DNA of 64,000 bases, from positions 620,001 to 684,000 of the forward strand of contig JAIXMP010000017.1 of NCBI GenBank assembly GCA_025677815.1, in the 5' to 3' direction. Made by a program: the position numbers and the translations under genes. How positions within the stretch are numbered: the stretch's first letter is position 1; the number at the start of each line of letters is the position of its first letter. The notes under the pieces are model-generated. The model saw only the letters and a program-made list of their open reading frames with translations. It was not told where the DNA came from and ran no database searches. This DNA comes from Phascolomyces articulosus. Taxonomy: Eukaryota > Mucoromycota > Mucoromycetes > Mucorales > Lichtheimiaceae. Shown here in pieces: positions 22,211 through 37,291 of the stretch.

Positions 22211-22906
22211 TTATTTGCCATGCTGTGTTTTCCATGCCTCTATCCATCGATTTACTCGATCTACATTACTTTCCATATCATCCACAGTATTGCTTGGTAA
22301 TTCAATTACAATCTCTTGAGCATATGATTCACGTGCTGTTTCCAATACTACTTGCATAATTTCACATTCAATATTTTCTTGAAGTTTACGTTGATTGTAA
22401 CCACTATAAAATGACATTCATTCCAGATTGTTAATATTCTCGTTTCCCCTTCCTCTTCTACATTATAACAAAATAATTATAATTTTACCGTTTTTCCATT
22501 CTATCATAAAGTGGTTGGGTATCTGCACGTAAAACAAGAACGAGATCAAACCACCGTTCAGGGAAAATTTCACAAGTATGGAAATCAACTACTTTGCCAC
22601 CATCTTTGACCATATCCTCCATTTCATCAAGAAGCTAGTAAAAAGTGTTATATTATAATATTAATAAATCAATTGTTTTTTTTTTTTTTTGAAACAGATC
22701 TATCCTCTAATTTTTTTTACCTTGTCTTCATCCAAAATATGGGTATCAAACTCGGCTAAATAGCCTTCGTGAAGTTGTTTTGTTTTGACAAGATCGCCAA
22801 CATTAATGTGTTGTAACCCAGTAACATTAGCAATCATTTCACTTGTGGTTGTTTTACCAGTACCTGGAGTACCAGTAACCAGGATATTAGGAAGATTACG
22901 TTCCAT
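22211..22906 (-). CDS. FAP7: Adenylate kinase 6 / Fap7 homologue (ribosome-assembly ATPase)
   Basis: Three exons on the minus strand: 22906-22721, 22634-22489 and 22403-22211, giving 174 aa, the usual size for AK6 (about 172-197). The P-loop is GTPGTGKTT near residues 10-18. INVGDLVK, LDEDKV, VDFHTCEIFPERW and VLRADTQPLYDRM follow the order seen in human AK6 (hCINAP) and yeast Fap7. Fap7 binds Rps14 and is needed for the final cleavage at site D in 18S rRNA maturation. I chose the ATG of MERNLPNILVTG; an in-frame ATG at 22942-22944 (MYDSDSERP) would add 13 residues. It is divergent from the glycyl-tRNA synthetase gene. Confidence 0.92.
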
Positions 22907-23643
22907 GGTCGGGATCGGTCGTTCTGAATCGGAATCGTACATGTATAGAAAAATAGAAAGAGTAAAAAAAAAAGTGCTGTAGTTGAAATTGGTGTCACTT
23001 GTTCGCGGTTCATAGTTGACATAATAAAAAACAGCATTACTTGGGTTCTGAGATACTGGAGCATGATATCGCTGGTTTAAAGAGCATACAAAAGTCATAG
23101 GAAATTATGTTGCCAGCTACATAATGAACGTATCTGATCATGTAACATTTATAATATAAATCATAAATAATATTATATATTGTGAGGCTTTTGTTCTGGA
23201 GTGGAAAGTAACAATAAATAATCATCGCATTGTACGTAATAATAAAATGTGTGAAATAACGGAATAATTCCTGCTTTTCCCTAAAGCAATCATCTGATCA
23301 GATAGAAAAATAGTAAATTATTTAACAAGAACGTCAATTGGAACGAATAATAATATCCCAATAGTAAATTGTTTAGGTATTACGATGAAATAGAATAGAA
23401 TCATGTGAACTGAAAAGTGTCATTTTTGATAAATTATTATTGCTATTACACAACGTTACTAACACACTCCAATGATGGAAATAAATCCGTGTTTGTGAGA
23501 AAGAGAAAAACAAAGTTACTGAGTGTCGAATTGACTCAGAATTTAGAACTAGTGGCTTTGCGCTGGGATCCTTTTAGGAAAGGAGCTATTTAAAAAGGGA
23601 GATTTGCTGGGACGAGTCTTAACCAAAAAACGCGAACTTTATC
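22907..23643. other. Bidirectional intergenic region, AK6 / glycyl-tRNA synthetase
   Basis: About 740 bp between divergent starts; no other gene. A TATTTAAAA element lies about 60 bp before the synthetase ATG. Confidence 0.5.
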
Positions 23644-26062
23644 ATGGCAACTACAGAGAAACCATTTGACAGAGCTGCTCTTGAACAACTCTGTACTAAG
23701 CGATTCTTTTTCGCTCCTGCTTTTGCAATCTATGGCGGTAATGTACTTTTTATACTATTGAATACCTGTTTTTATTAAAGTCTGTCAAAAAAAAGAAGAA
23801 AGAAATGGGAAACTAAATAATAATATGCAATTTTTTGATATATACAGGTGTCGCCGGTTTCTACGATTATGGACCAACTGGTTGTGCTCTCATGAACAAC
23901 ATTATTTCCGTATGGCGTAACCATTTCGTATTGGAAGAAGAAATGCTCGAGTTGGATACTACCGTCATGAACACCTATGATGTTTTGAAGACTTCTGGAC
24001 ACGTTGACAAGTTTGCTGACTGGATGTGTAAGGACTTGAAGAATGGTGAAATTTTCCGTGCAGATCACTTGGTCGAAGCTGTCTTAGAAGCCCGTCTTCA
24101 AGGTGACCGTGAAGCTCGTGCAGCAAAGGAAGGTGCTGCTGCTGTTGATGCTGCCAAGCAAGCTGGTGAAGCTGTCAAGAAGGACAAGAAGAAAAAGAAG
24201 AAAGGTACTGTGGTTGCTGTTGAATTACCTGACGAAGAACGTAAAGCATATGAAGAAATTCTTGCTCAAGTAAGATATATATATACAATATTCCATTCGA
24301 ACGAAGGGAGAATGAAAAGGATTGGAGTCATTAAGGGTGGGAATGGAACAGATAAACTAATGGTTACGTGTAATACATATGTTTATCTCTAGATCGACAA
24401 TTACGGTGGTCCCGAATTGGCTCAACTCATCACTAAATATAACATCCGTTCCCCCGAATCTGGTAACGAATTATCTATGCCTCAAGAATTCAACTTGATG
24501 TTTGAAAGTCAAATTGGCCCTACTGGCCAACTCAAGGGGTAAGCAATGGGAATTGTAGAATAATGAACAGCAGAACTATCACTGATGAATTTAATTTATC
24601 TATTTTCTTATTTAGTTTCTTGCGTCCTGAAACTGCTCAAGGTCAATTCTTGAATTTTAAGAAGCTTTTGGAATTCAATAACGATAAGATGCCTTTTGCT
24701 TCTGCTCAAGTCGGTCGTGCATTCCGTAATGAAATCAGTCCTCGTTCTGGTTTGCTTCGTGTCCGTGAGTTTACTATGGCAGAAATTGAACATTATGTTG
24801 ATCCCAACAACAAGAATCACCATGCTTTCCAAGATATGAAGGATGTTGTTATTACTTTATTGTCCAAGGATGTTCAATTGCAAGGCAAGACTCAAACTGT
24901 TGAAATGTCCATTGGTGAAGCTGTTGAAAAGGTATAAGGGAATAATAATTATAGGATCGGCCTTATACACATTCTTTTAATGTTATGTTTTACTCAATAT
25001 ATATTTTCTTGTCATTTAGAAAATCATTGATAATCAAACTTTGGGTTACTTTATGGGACGTATTTACCAGTTCTTGCTCAAGATCGGTATCAAGCGTGAA
25101 AAGCTTCGTTTCCGTCAACACATGGATAATGAAATGGCCCATTATGCTTGCGATTGTTGGGATGCCGAAATCAAGACCAGTTATGGTTGGATTGAATGTG
25201 TTGGTTGTGCTGATCGATCTGCTTATGATTTGACAGTCCACTCTGTTCGTACAAAGGAAAAGCTTGTTGTTCGTGAACAATTGGCTGAACCCCGTACTGT
25301 TGAAAAGTGGCAAGTCGAAATCAACAAGAAGACCTTTGGTCCCAAGTACAAGAAGAATGCCAAGGCTGTTGAAGAAGCTATTTTGGCTTACACTGATGAA
25401 TGCTTTGCTGAACTTGAAAAGGAACTTACTTCCAAGGGTACCGCTCTTGTTGAAGCTGACGGTCAAAAGTTCGAAGTAACCAAGGATGATGTTACCGTCA
25501 AGTTGGGCACTGTTACTGAACACGGTAAGAAATTTTATCATTAGGGAAAAAAAACTGGACCGAAAGAGTTGATGACCGGGAATTTGGAATATGGGCCCAG
25601 CACAACACTAATATGAAATGTGATTATTATTTAGTTCGTGAATACACACCCAATGTCATTGAACCTTCGTTCGGTATTGGTCGTATTTTATACTCTTTAC
25701 TTGAACATAGCTGGTGGGTCCGTGAAGATGATGAAGCTCGTAACGTTCTTTCGTTCCCTGCTCTTGTTGCACCTTTCAAGGTCTGTGTTCTTCCACTTTC
25801 GGGTAATGCCGAATTCGAACCTCTTGTCAAAAAATTCTCTCGTGCTCTTCGTCAAAATGGTGTCTCCACTCGTACCGATGATAGCAAGGCATCCATTGGT
25901 CGTCGTTACTCTCGTAATGATGAATTGGGTATTCCTTATGCTATTACTGTCGATTTCCAAACTGTTCAAGATAATACCGTTACGCTTCGTGAACGTGATT
26001 CCACTAAGCAAATTCGTGACACATTCGAAAACATCTTGAAGATTATCAAGGAAGCTCAATAA
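23644..26062 (+). CDS. GRS1: Glycyl-tRNA synthetase (class II, alpha2 type)
   Basis: Six exons: 23644-23737, 23848-24269, 24393-24538, 24616-24931, 25020-25524 and 25635-26062, giving 636 aa, normal for fungal enzymes. It charges tRNA-Gly. Seen: the class II N-terminal core [20 protein letters not shown] (glycine-binding region); a lysine-rich insertion (DKKKKKKG) about residue 150; [12 protein letters not shown]; motif 2 [17 protein letters not shown]; the [13 protein letters not shown] loop; motif 3 EPSFGIGRI; and a C-terminal anticodon-binding domain from [10 protein letters not shown]. There is no WHEP domain. An in-frame TAA lies eight codons upstream of the ATG, so this exon cannot supply a mitochondrial N-terminal extension; a dual cytosolic/mitochondrial role would need another leader. 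Confidence 0.96.
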
Positions 26063-26335
26063 TTAACCTCTTTTTATATTTTTGTCTTTTTTTTTTCTGG
26101 ATATTGTGGGTTTTTTTTTCTCCTTGGTTTTCGTAATTGTAAAATGTAGATAAGATAAAATAAAAAATATTATATATTATGTTTTTTAACAAAAAAAAAA
26201 GATTACTTCTTATACGAAGGAAAAAAAACACTTTGAATTGAAATATTAATAATTAATGAATAGATATTTAAAAAAAAAGTGATAGAATGAGATGATGTAA
26301 TTTTTGTTTTATAAATAGGTTATTGGGAATTTGGA

Positions 26336-26900
26336 GTGTATTTAGTTTTGATCGTCTCCACCATCGGTAATGACATCGGCAGCATTTACTATCTCAGTAG
26401 CACCATATCGCGTCTGAACAGCAGGAGCAGGTGCACTGGTATGGGTTCTATCCGTCAATATTTGGTATTTGTACAAAAGCAACAAATATTATCATCATCC
26501 TTCACTGTTCCATATTCCATTCCAATAAAAAACATCCTTATATTTACGATGAACAGAAATCCCTTTACGAGATCTAGTAAATTTCATTATAAGGAAAAAA
26601 TAACGATTAGTGTTGATTTTCATCACCACAGAGTAAACCACGTCCAATGTGACCTGATTCTGCGTGATCGATACCAACTCTACTATTATTCCGATCAATA
26701 GCTTGACTTTCAATGAGGTGTTCACTGTTATTTCCACCATCTGCGGAACTTGGGACAAGTTTAGGTAAACTTTCAAGAATGTTATGAGCTTCTTCATTTG
26801 TTTAACCCACATCGTCGTGCATAAAACAAGGATAACAGGCCACAATATCATGATAGCGGCCAGTGCTGCTACTTCATATATTCATTGGAGAGCCGATACA
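26336..26900 (-). pseudogene. Possible remnant of a small membrane protein gene
   Basis: On the minus strand, protein-like segments occur in different frames and in order. They are a leader-like TTCLLVASVVSALQ, a stop, then a TM-like AALAAIMILWPVILVLCTTM. After a frame change come NEEAHNILESLPKLVPSSAD and ESGHIGRGLLCGDENQH, and finally TRYGATEIVNAADVITDGGD ending in a natural-looking stop at about 26347. No intron set joins them cleanly. I read this as a frameshifted single-pass membrane protein, or less likely a gene with unusual introns. The family is not recognised. Confidence 0.35.
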
Positions 26901-27330
26901 ACGGATGCAACCAACAAACACGTTGTCAAGAATATGTTGATTAATTCTATAGTATGATTTATCCGAAAAGCTAAAGAGTTTATGACAACAGTTAAAAAGT
27001 GATACGTTGATCAAAATGAAGAAACAAAAACAAGGTTAAATTGAGTTTTAAAACAACACACAATTTATAGATAAAGTTTAGTTGTTAAAGTGTTTTATTT
27101 TCGTCTTTTTTGTTTCTTTGATCATTGAATTAACAAATAAAAGAGAATATATACAGAATTAGTAGAAAAGACCGAAGTATGCAAAAAAAAAATATATAAG
27201 AGATATTTTCAGTATAAAAAAAAACAGAGAGAGAGAAAGAGAAAAAGCGAGCGAGTGAATGAATGTGAATAGTATAAGTAAATGATTAAGAGAGAATTGA
27301 AGAATACAAGGTGTTTTGATATGAATGAGA
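26901..27330. other. 3' flank of MCM6
   Basis: AT-rich region downstream of MCM6 with purine-rich runs (gagagagaaagag near 27225-27250). No gene seen. Confidence 0.45.
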
Positions 27331-31275
<3,945 letters not shown>

Positions 31276-31651
31276 CTTTGATTCAACAAAAGTTTTTTTC
31301 TGGAAGCAAAAAGAGAGAAGGGAAAAAAAAAGGGACGCGGAGTGGAAGTGGACGCGGCAAAACACGTCGCGAGAAACCGTCAAAAAAAAGTTTGGTGGCA
31401 AGTGACTGCTCAGCTGCTCAGGGACAAATTAAAATCTCATTAGAAAAAGAATACAAAGATACCAAGTCCCTTTATCCTGAAAGATATCTCCTCGATTATT
31501 TATGTGAGAAGGATTAAGCTAACAAACCACATTATATGAATTACTGATGTCATTATTGGTGATAAATATAGAGAGGCAAATCAAACTAGTTGGATCTTTT
31601 TTTTCCAACATTTAAAAACATTCAAAAGAGAGAAATGATATAACTTTCTTT
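31276..31651. other. MCM6 promoter region
   Basis: About 375 bp between the end of the Myb-repeat gene and the start of MCM6. It holds the CG-rich cluster listed separately; a 58-codon plus-strand frame here looks spurious. Confidence 0.5.
31335..31372 (-). promoter_or_regulatory. MCB/E2F-like CGCG cluster before MCM6
   Basis: ACGCG occurs at 31335-31339 and 31352-31356, and the palindrome TCGCGA at 31367-31372. Three CGCG cores within 40 bp are conspicuous in AT-rich DNA. MBF/E2F-type factors bind ACGCG or TTTCGCG in replication gene promoters, so S-phase regulation of MCM6 is the natural reading. Confidence 0.5.
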
Positions 31652-33637
31652 TTATAATTTCCCTTTATTACTTCGATATCGTAAACCATATTGGTTACCA
31701 GTCTGTACCATATATTGGTATTTATCTTTACATGCCCATGAAGTACGTCCTGTAGCTAATTCTTCTGCTACCTTATGCCAATCAACAAAAGTCGATTGAT
31801 CCTTAAATGTTTGAACCAATTCTGCTAAACGTATCTGTTCTTCTTGTGACCATAATCCACGTTTTATATCGGGGCTCAATGTTCGAAGCCATCGGTTACG
31901 ACATTGGGATGGAGTCCTAGTCAATACCAGATCTGCTACATCTTTCCATGCTGACTTTTCACCAAAGGTTTGTATTGCAAATCGAAGTTTATCATCCTCT
32001 TCCTGTGTCCAATTGCCTGTGTTTTGTCCATATTGTTTCCACCATCGCATACATTGCCCTGGTGTTCGATTGGGAAGATATGTTTTTGCAATGGCATTCC
32101 AATTATTACCAAACATATGTACACCTTCTCGCACCAGCATCTTTTCCTGTTGATTAAATCTGCCTTCTATTATGTGTTGATTCTTGTATTTCAATTTATG
32201 ATGCCATCTATACTTGCATTGGCTTATGCTACGTTCCGTTCCCTTCATTTCTTTTGCAATATTTTCCCAGTGCATACCATAGCGATCAATCAGTGTCAAT
32301 AATTGTTCATCCTCCTTCGTTGACCATCGTTCTCGGTGTACTTTGGGTTTTTGTAATTCAATATATTTGCTTCGGCATCGATGGGCTGATTTCCCGACCT
32401 TGGCTGCAATTTTACGCCAATGGATTCTTTGCATGTTCATTGTGAGTGTTTTGAGTTTTTCGATTTCATCTTCTGTCCAATCGCAGCCTCCTGTCACTAC
32501 CAAAGCGCCTGCTGGATCTGTATCGAGGGTATAGTTACTATCAACCCAATCACGCATACGCGATGCAATACGTCGTTTCCATTCCAATACAGTTTCATTC
32601 GATCGTTGTTTCAAATTACTCTCGTCATGTTCGTCGTTAATTTTATCTTCATCACTGATTAGTAATGGTTGCATTGCATGGATATCATAATAAAACTTGT
32701 GACTACATGAAATACGATCACGTCCAATGATTTTGGCTACCCGAGGCCAATGACAGTCGTGCGCACAGGCCAAGTGCCAAAATAATTTTGTTTCTTTAAA
32801 TGACCAATTATTTCTGTTGCTAACATGTTTATTCATAGTGATGTTGCTGTTAAGTGTGTTGTTGTTATTAAGTGATGGCTCCACCTTTTGAAACCATTTG
32901 CGTTGACAAGCCCGTGGCGTACGTCCATCCAATCCTTCAGCAATCTTGATCCAATCTTCTCCATACATGATATGACGGCGTAATAATAAATCATATTCAG
33001 ATTCTGACCATCGATCCGTTTTAACGGCTGGGTCAAGCTTTTCATCATAACGATCACGAATACCAACATTGCTACGATGAGGTAAATATTTACGATTGAT
33101 TTTAATCCACTGGCGACCAAATTCTTGATAACCTTGAAGTAACAATTTATCTTCCTCCGCAGTCCAAAATTTCATTTTACCCCTTTGTTGTTGATAACGT
33201 AATGGAGCACAGTGATAATAATATGCGTATCGAATGGCTCGTGGTGAACGTTGTGGCAAATAATCTTTTGATATCATAGTCCAATGACCTTCACCAAGAT
33301 CTGTCACAGCACGACGTAGTGCTTCCAGTTCTTGTTTTGAAAACCCACCTCGTTTGAGGTCTGGATTCAAAAATTCAGTCCAACGTTGCTCGACACCGCT
33401 TACTGTACGATGCGGAAGACAATGTTCTACGATCTCAGTGTATTTGTTTCCATTTTGTGCTATGAAATCCTGAATGAGAGTGTCTTCCCATGGCTCCCAT
33501 GAAGATTTTAAGTAGAATGGCGTACTGGTATGTAAATTATATACATGTTTTGAAAATCGATTCGTAATGCGTAAAAAAATAGGACGATGGGTCAATTTTG
33601 AAAGTGGAAATAATGCATTGCGAAAGGCATGGAGCAT
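31652..33637 (-). CDS. Protein with about ten Myb/SANT repeats and a mitochondrial-type presequence
   Basis: Intronless, 661 aa from the ATG at 33637 (the frame stays open upstream but without a better ATG). Residues 1-45 contain six Arg/Lys, many Ser/Thr/Phe/Leu and no acidic residue, ending HTSTPFY: a typical mitochondrial matrix presequence. Almost all the rest is Myb/SANT-like repeats, roughly at 46-96, 97-150, 155-207, 208-259, 275-322, 375-425, 426-480, 481-530, 533-587 and 588-645. Examples are FWTAEEDKLLLQGYQEFG, RWSTKEDEQLLTLIDRYG, NWTQEEDDKLRFAIQTFG and TRTPSQCRNRWLRTL. The first and third helices keep the regular Trp or aromatic spacing. Nuclear c-Myb has three repeats and SNAPC4 about four and a half. 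DNA binding, perhaps of mitochondrial DNA, is inferred. I know no characterised orthologue. Confidence 0.85.
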   Translation of the reverse strand: MLHAFRNALFPLSKLTHRPIFLRITNRFSKHVYNLHTSTPFYLKSSWEPWEDTLIQDFIAQNGNKYTEIVEHCLPHRTVSGVEQRWTEFLNPDLKRGGFSKQELEALRRAVTDLGEGHWTMISKDYLPQRSPRAIRYAYYYHCAPLRYQQQRGKMKFWTAEEDKLLLQGYQEFGRQWIKINRKYLPHRSNVGIRDRYDEKLDPAVKTDRWSESEYDLLLRRHIMYGEDWIKIAEGLDGRTPRACQRKWFQKVEPSLNNNNTLNSNITMNKHVSNRNNWSFKETKLFWHLACAHDCHWPRVAKIIGRDRISCSHKFYYDIHAMQPLLISDEDKINDEHDESNLKQRSNETVLEWKRRIASRMRDWVDSNYTLDTDPAGALVVTGGCDWTEDEIEKLKTLTMNMQRIHWRKIAAKVGKSAHRCRSKYIELQKPKVHRERWSTKEDEQLLTLIDRYGMHWENIAKEMKGTERSISQCKYRWHHKLKYKNQHIIEGRFNQQEKMLVREGVHMFGNNWNAIAKTYLPNRTPGQCMRWWKQYGQNTGNWTQEEDDKLRFAIQTFGEKSAWKDVADLVLTRTPSQCRNRWLRTLSPDIKRGLWSQEEQIRLAELVQTFKDQSTFVDWHKVAEELATGRTSWACKDKYQYMVQTGNQYGLRYRSNKGKL

Positions 33638-34169
33638 TTGTTCTTTTTTTTGGAAACAAGTTGAATAGTTGAAAGAGTTAATAAAATTTGCGCACAACGG
33701 AAAATAGAATTTAAAGCACAACAAAGAAAAAAAATCATTATTCACATGAATGATGTATATAAACACTTGGCTATTTTATAAGAAAATCGTGGCTATTTGT
33801 TCCCGAAACACGCTTTTTTCTTTTTACAACAAATAGTGTAAATGTGACATATAATGAGAAAGATAATATATACATACGATAGATTGCAAGGTATGTACGA
33901 AATATACCAAAAAGAAGAAGAGACCTAATAATAAAAAAAAAGTGAAATAATAACAAACTGTGGGGGGGTAAAAAGGAACTGAAAAGAGAATATGTGTATA
34001 TGTGATATATTGAACCAAAATTGGTTATATAAAGGTAGTACACGAAAAAAGACGGATAATGGTGGCTGGTTGTTATATAATGACGAGAAAATATGATGAA
34101 AGGGGGGGGGTAAAAGCCATTGGACTGAAATAAACTAAAGCGGTAGTGAGAAAAAAAAAGGCAACCTCT
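33638..34169. other. Intergenic region, Myb-repeat gene promoter
   Basis: About 530 bp between two genes on the same strand; AT-rich with short G runs (33961-33968, 34102-34110). No gene seen. Confidence 0.5.
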
Positions 34170-35433
34170 TCACATCTGCTCTGAATCCTCAATATGTAAT
34201 TTTCCAAATTGTTGTTGGAATTGCAATGATCCAATACGTTCATGTCTTGAACGAGGTGCCGTATCTTCAGTTTTAATTTTAGGATTATCTTGTTTTGCTA
34301 CTTCGATTAATCGTTCAAGTTCATCCACCCGATCCTTATATTGTGCCAATGTGTCCTTGAGTTCTTTGATATGATCCACAGACAATTTCAGAATTGTACC
34401 CTTATTAATTGCCTTGATATTGCTTGCACCTGCTCCACCTTGATTACTAGATGATACTGACATGACATTTGATGTAGTGGGTGCATTTTCTAGCAAATGA
34501 TCGGGTAAAAGTGTTGATAATTCTATAAAAATCCTCATGTCAGCCTTATTTCTTCTGAAGTGTATACCTTCATATCTATTGACATCATCTCGAGGTAATT
34601 CCAATACAAATTGATCCTTTCTAACTCCATGTATATCTTCTTTTTTGTTACTGTACCATGAATTCGTTCATTAATATTATCCCTTCGTCTTCTTTCTACT
34701 GCATTATGTGATTCTCGTCGTCGTCGTCGTTTCTCAAACATTTCCTGCAAACTTTAAACTTTAATTAATAAAAAAGAAGGAGATAATTGAGGCAGTGCTA
34801 AGGAGTCATTGAAGAAGAGAAGGAATGAAATAAAAAAAAAGCGAGGGATAAAACAGATAAAACCTCAGCAGAAATAATAAGAAAAAAAGGTACCAGGAAA
34901 GGGAAAAAATAGAGATATTCCAGGATGTATATAAATGATAAAAAAAAGGTTGAAATAGCTTACTTTCTTTGTTGAGCTTCTTCATCTTCACCTGTACCAG
35001 GTCCACCTGCTGTAGAATATCCACTTGCTGCAGCATCCAAATGACCTGTAGAAGTGGATGGCGATACAATTAAATCTCTTCCACCAAATATGGGTGATTG
35101 ACCAAAAGAAGATCCATTGGAGTCTAAACTTGTTCCAAACCAGTTTTGTGCGTTTGGATCTGTGAACGGTATCGGTCGTCCTCCAACAGCAGCGGCGGCA
35201 GCAGCAGCAGCGGCCACATTATTCGGTGGACTAATAGCAATGGATGCAGCACCAAAACTTCCTTGACGTTGATGCAATTGGTAACTATTACTTGCTGAAG
35301 GATTGAAAACACCTCCTCGTGGATTGCGTACAGGTACGGCCCCGACAGTAGTATGTGGTGTTCCCATGGACGCGAGACCTGTTTGTGAGAATTGTTCGTC
35401 GAATTCTTGTTGCGTTGGTGAATACATTGACAT
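34170..35433 (-). CDS. bHLH transcription factor
   Basis: Three exons on the minus strand: 35433-34964, 34751-34657 and 34522-34170, giving 305 aa. The N-terminal half is low-complexity, with Ser/Gly/Pro, a nine-Ala run and acidic GEDEEAQQR. The basic region ESHNAVERRRRDNINERI has the H, E and R residues that read an E-box (CANNTG, R at the CACGTG-specific position). Helix 1 ends ELSTLLP. A loop with NKGTILKLSVDHIKELKDTL is helix 2, running into a short leucine-zipper-like YKDRVDELERLIEV. The order resembles USF/MITF-like and fungal Rtg3/Esc1-type factors. Frame requires the intron 1 acceptor to be AAG at 34752-34754; the nearby CAG would break it. Target genes unknown. Confidence 0.85.
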
Positions 35434-37291
35434 TGTTGCCAATTATGTTTATATATAGATATTTATCACTGAATGAGCAAGAGAAAGTGAGAAGAAGGGA
35501 AGAAAAAGTGTGTGTTTGTGTGTTGTAAGTGTGTATATACAGAAAATAAAGTAAAAAGCCCAACAAAAAAACGGCTGCTGACCAGAGCAACTTTTTGATG
35601 GTAACACAAAGATCGATCATGTGGTCTTGTGTATATATGCCTGTATTATTTTATTTAAGGGATATTAAGGTTTATACTTGATTTTCATGCTTCTTATCCA
35701 ACCTATTAATAAGTAACGGTCCTATTGAAAGTATGAATAATATAATTATTATCAAGTAAGTACTAGGTAGATAATAATCTCATGGTCTTCTTCATCATCA
35801 CCAGTAAGTAGTGGTAATAAAAGTAATTTAATATACACGGATCACCATCATCACCACCTGTGGTCGATCTTTGTTCAATCCTATGATTATAAATTGCTAT
35901 ATACCCTGTAAAATCTTATTTGATGATGATTGTAATAAGACCCCGGAACAAGATGGTTATTTTTTCATGTGCTACACTATCGATTCTAATAATACAAATA
36001 AACAATCCATATCATTTTTATATATACTTGTTACTAGTTTAGCATTATCATTTAGATATAATATAGTAATATATGTAAAAAGAAGAAACCAATGTCATCA
36101 TTTTAAATAACAAGAAAAAAAAGGATGGATGGTGGTGATATCAGCATAAATTGTTGCACAACCGAAAATCATCATTTTGTACAACAATTACTGTATTTCG
36201 GAGTGCATCGTTTACAAAACTCACATTGAGAGGGGAAAAAAGAGAGGGCACAGGCCACATTTCCTTATTATTATTACTTATTGTATTCTATTTTAATTTA
36301 ATAGTTATAGATATCTAAAAGTCTCATTATTATTCACCTAGTAGTAATTATTTACTATAATTTATAAAGATTTACATCATAAATCTTATGAACTTGGTTG
36401 AATCTTCTTTTTACCCCTGGAGATTCCTAAACTTGGTGGTTGTTTATTATATTTTAATCCATTACCCAGCTATAAACTATATTTCTTTACGCCAATCTAC
36501 ATTAATGTGGAACCATAGGCAGCATGGCGACACCAGTTAAAGTTCCGTCTAAAATGTATTATCATGACTACAACTACCACTTTTTATTATTATACTTCAT
36601 GTTACGGAGAAATACTGTTGGATCAATCCAGTTAGATTGACGTGATAAAATGCAAGTGCGTCATACGACCTAATTATACATATAATATTATACTAAACTT
36701 ATGCCCCTCACGACTCATTACCAATTAAAGAACAACATAAAAAACAAACCCATTTGATCCAGTATCAAAGATTTATGATATAAAAGTAATATTCATGACT
36801 TGTTAACCATGTTGTTATGGTTGTTTTTTTTTACAATTATTACGGTTACCAACCACTATTTAGTTAACTTGCTTTCTTTTTATTTATAAAAGAAAAACCA
36901 GATCACAAAGCTTATGGTAAAGTTCAATGCACCAAAATTACTGCTGATCTTTAACCTCTTCATTTTAAGATAGATACTTTTATTGATTAATACGTATGCA
37001 TAGATAGAGTATTCTAGTGTATGGTTGAAGATCAAAAATAGTACAGGAGAGTTAATGCAGAACGTCCAATTGAACCAAAGATTTATTACTATATTTATGG
37101 TGTAGCATATTATCGTAGTATATAGAATTTATTTATTATTATAAGGTTGCATGTTATTATTATAATCATTATAGTAAGTTATAATATAAATTATCGGTTT
37201 AAAAATATAGGTTTAAATAAAATAAATTATATATACGTAGAATAAAATACATATAGCACGTATGTAGTTATTTGGGTACAGAAAAAATACA
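35434..37291. other. AT-rich intergenic region
   Basis: About 1.85 kb. It starts with the leader and promoter of the bHLH gene (TG-rich run at 35510-35535). Beyond that it has no gene I can support. A short plus-strand stretch ending at a TAA near 36955 (DHKAYGKVQCTKITADL) looks protein-like, but it is too short to call. Confidence 0.5.

Noticed and set aside
24990..25541. 183-codon minus-strand open frame
   Set aside because: Antisense of the glycyl-tRNA synthetase exon; no family signature, and the plus strand is clearly coding.
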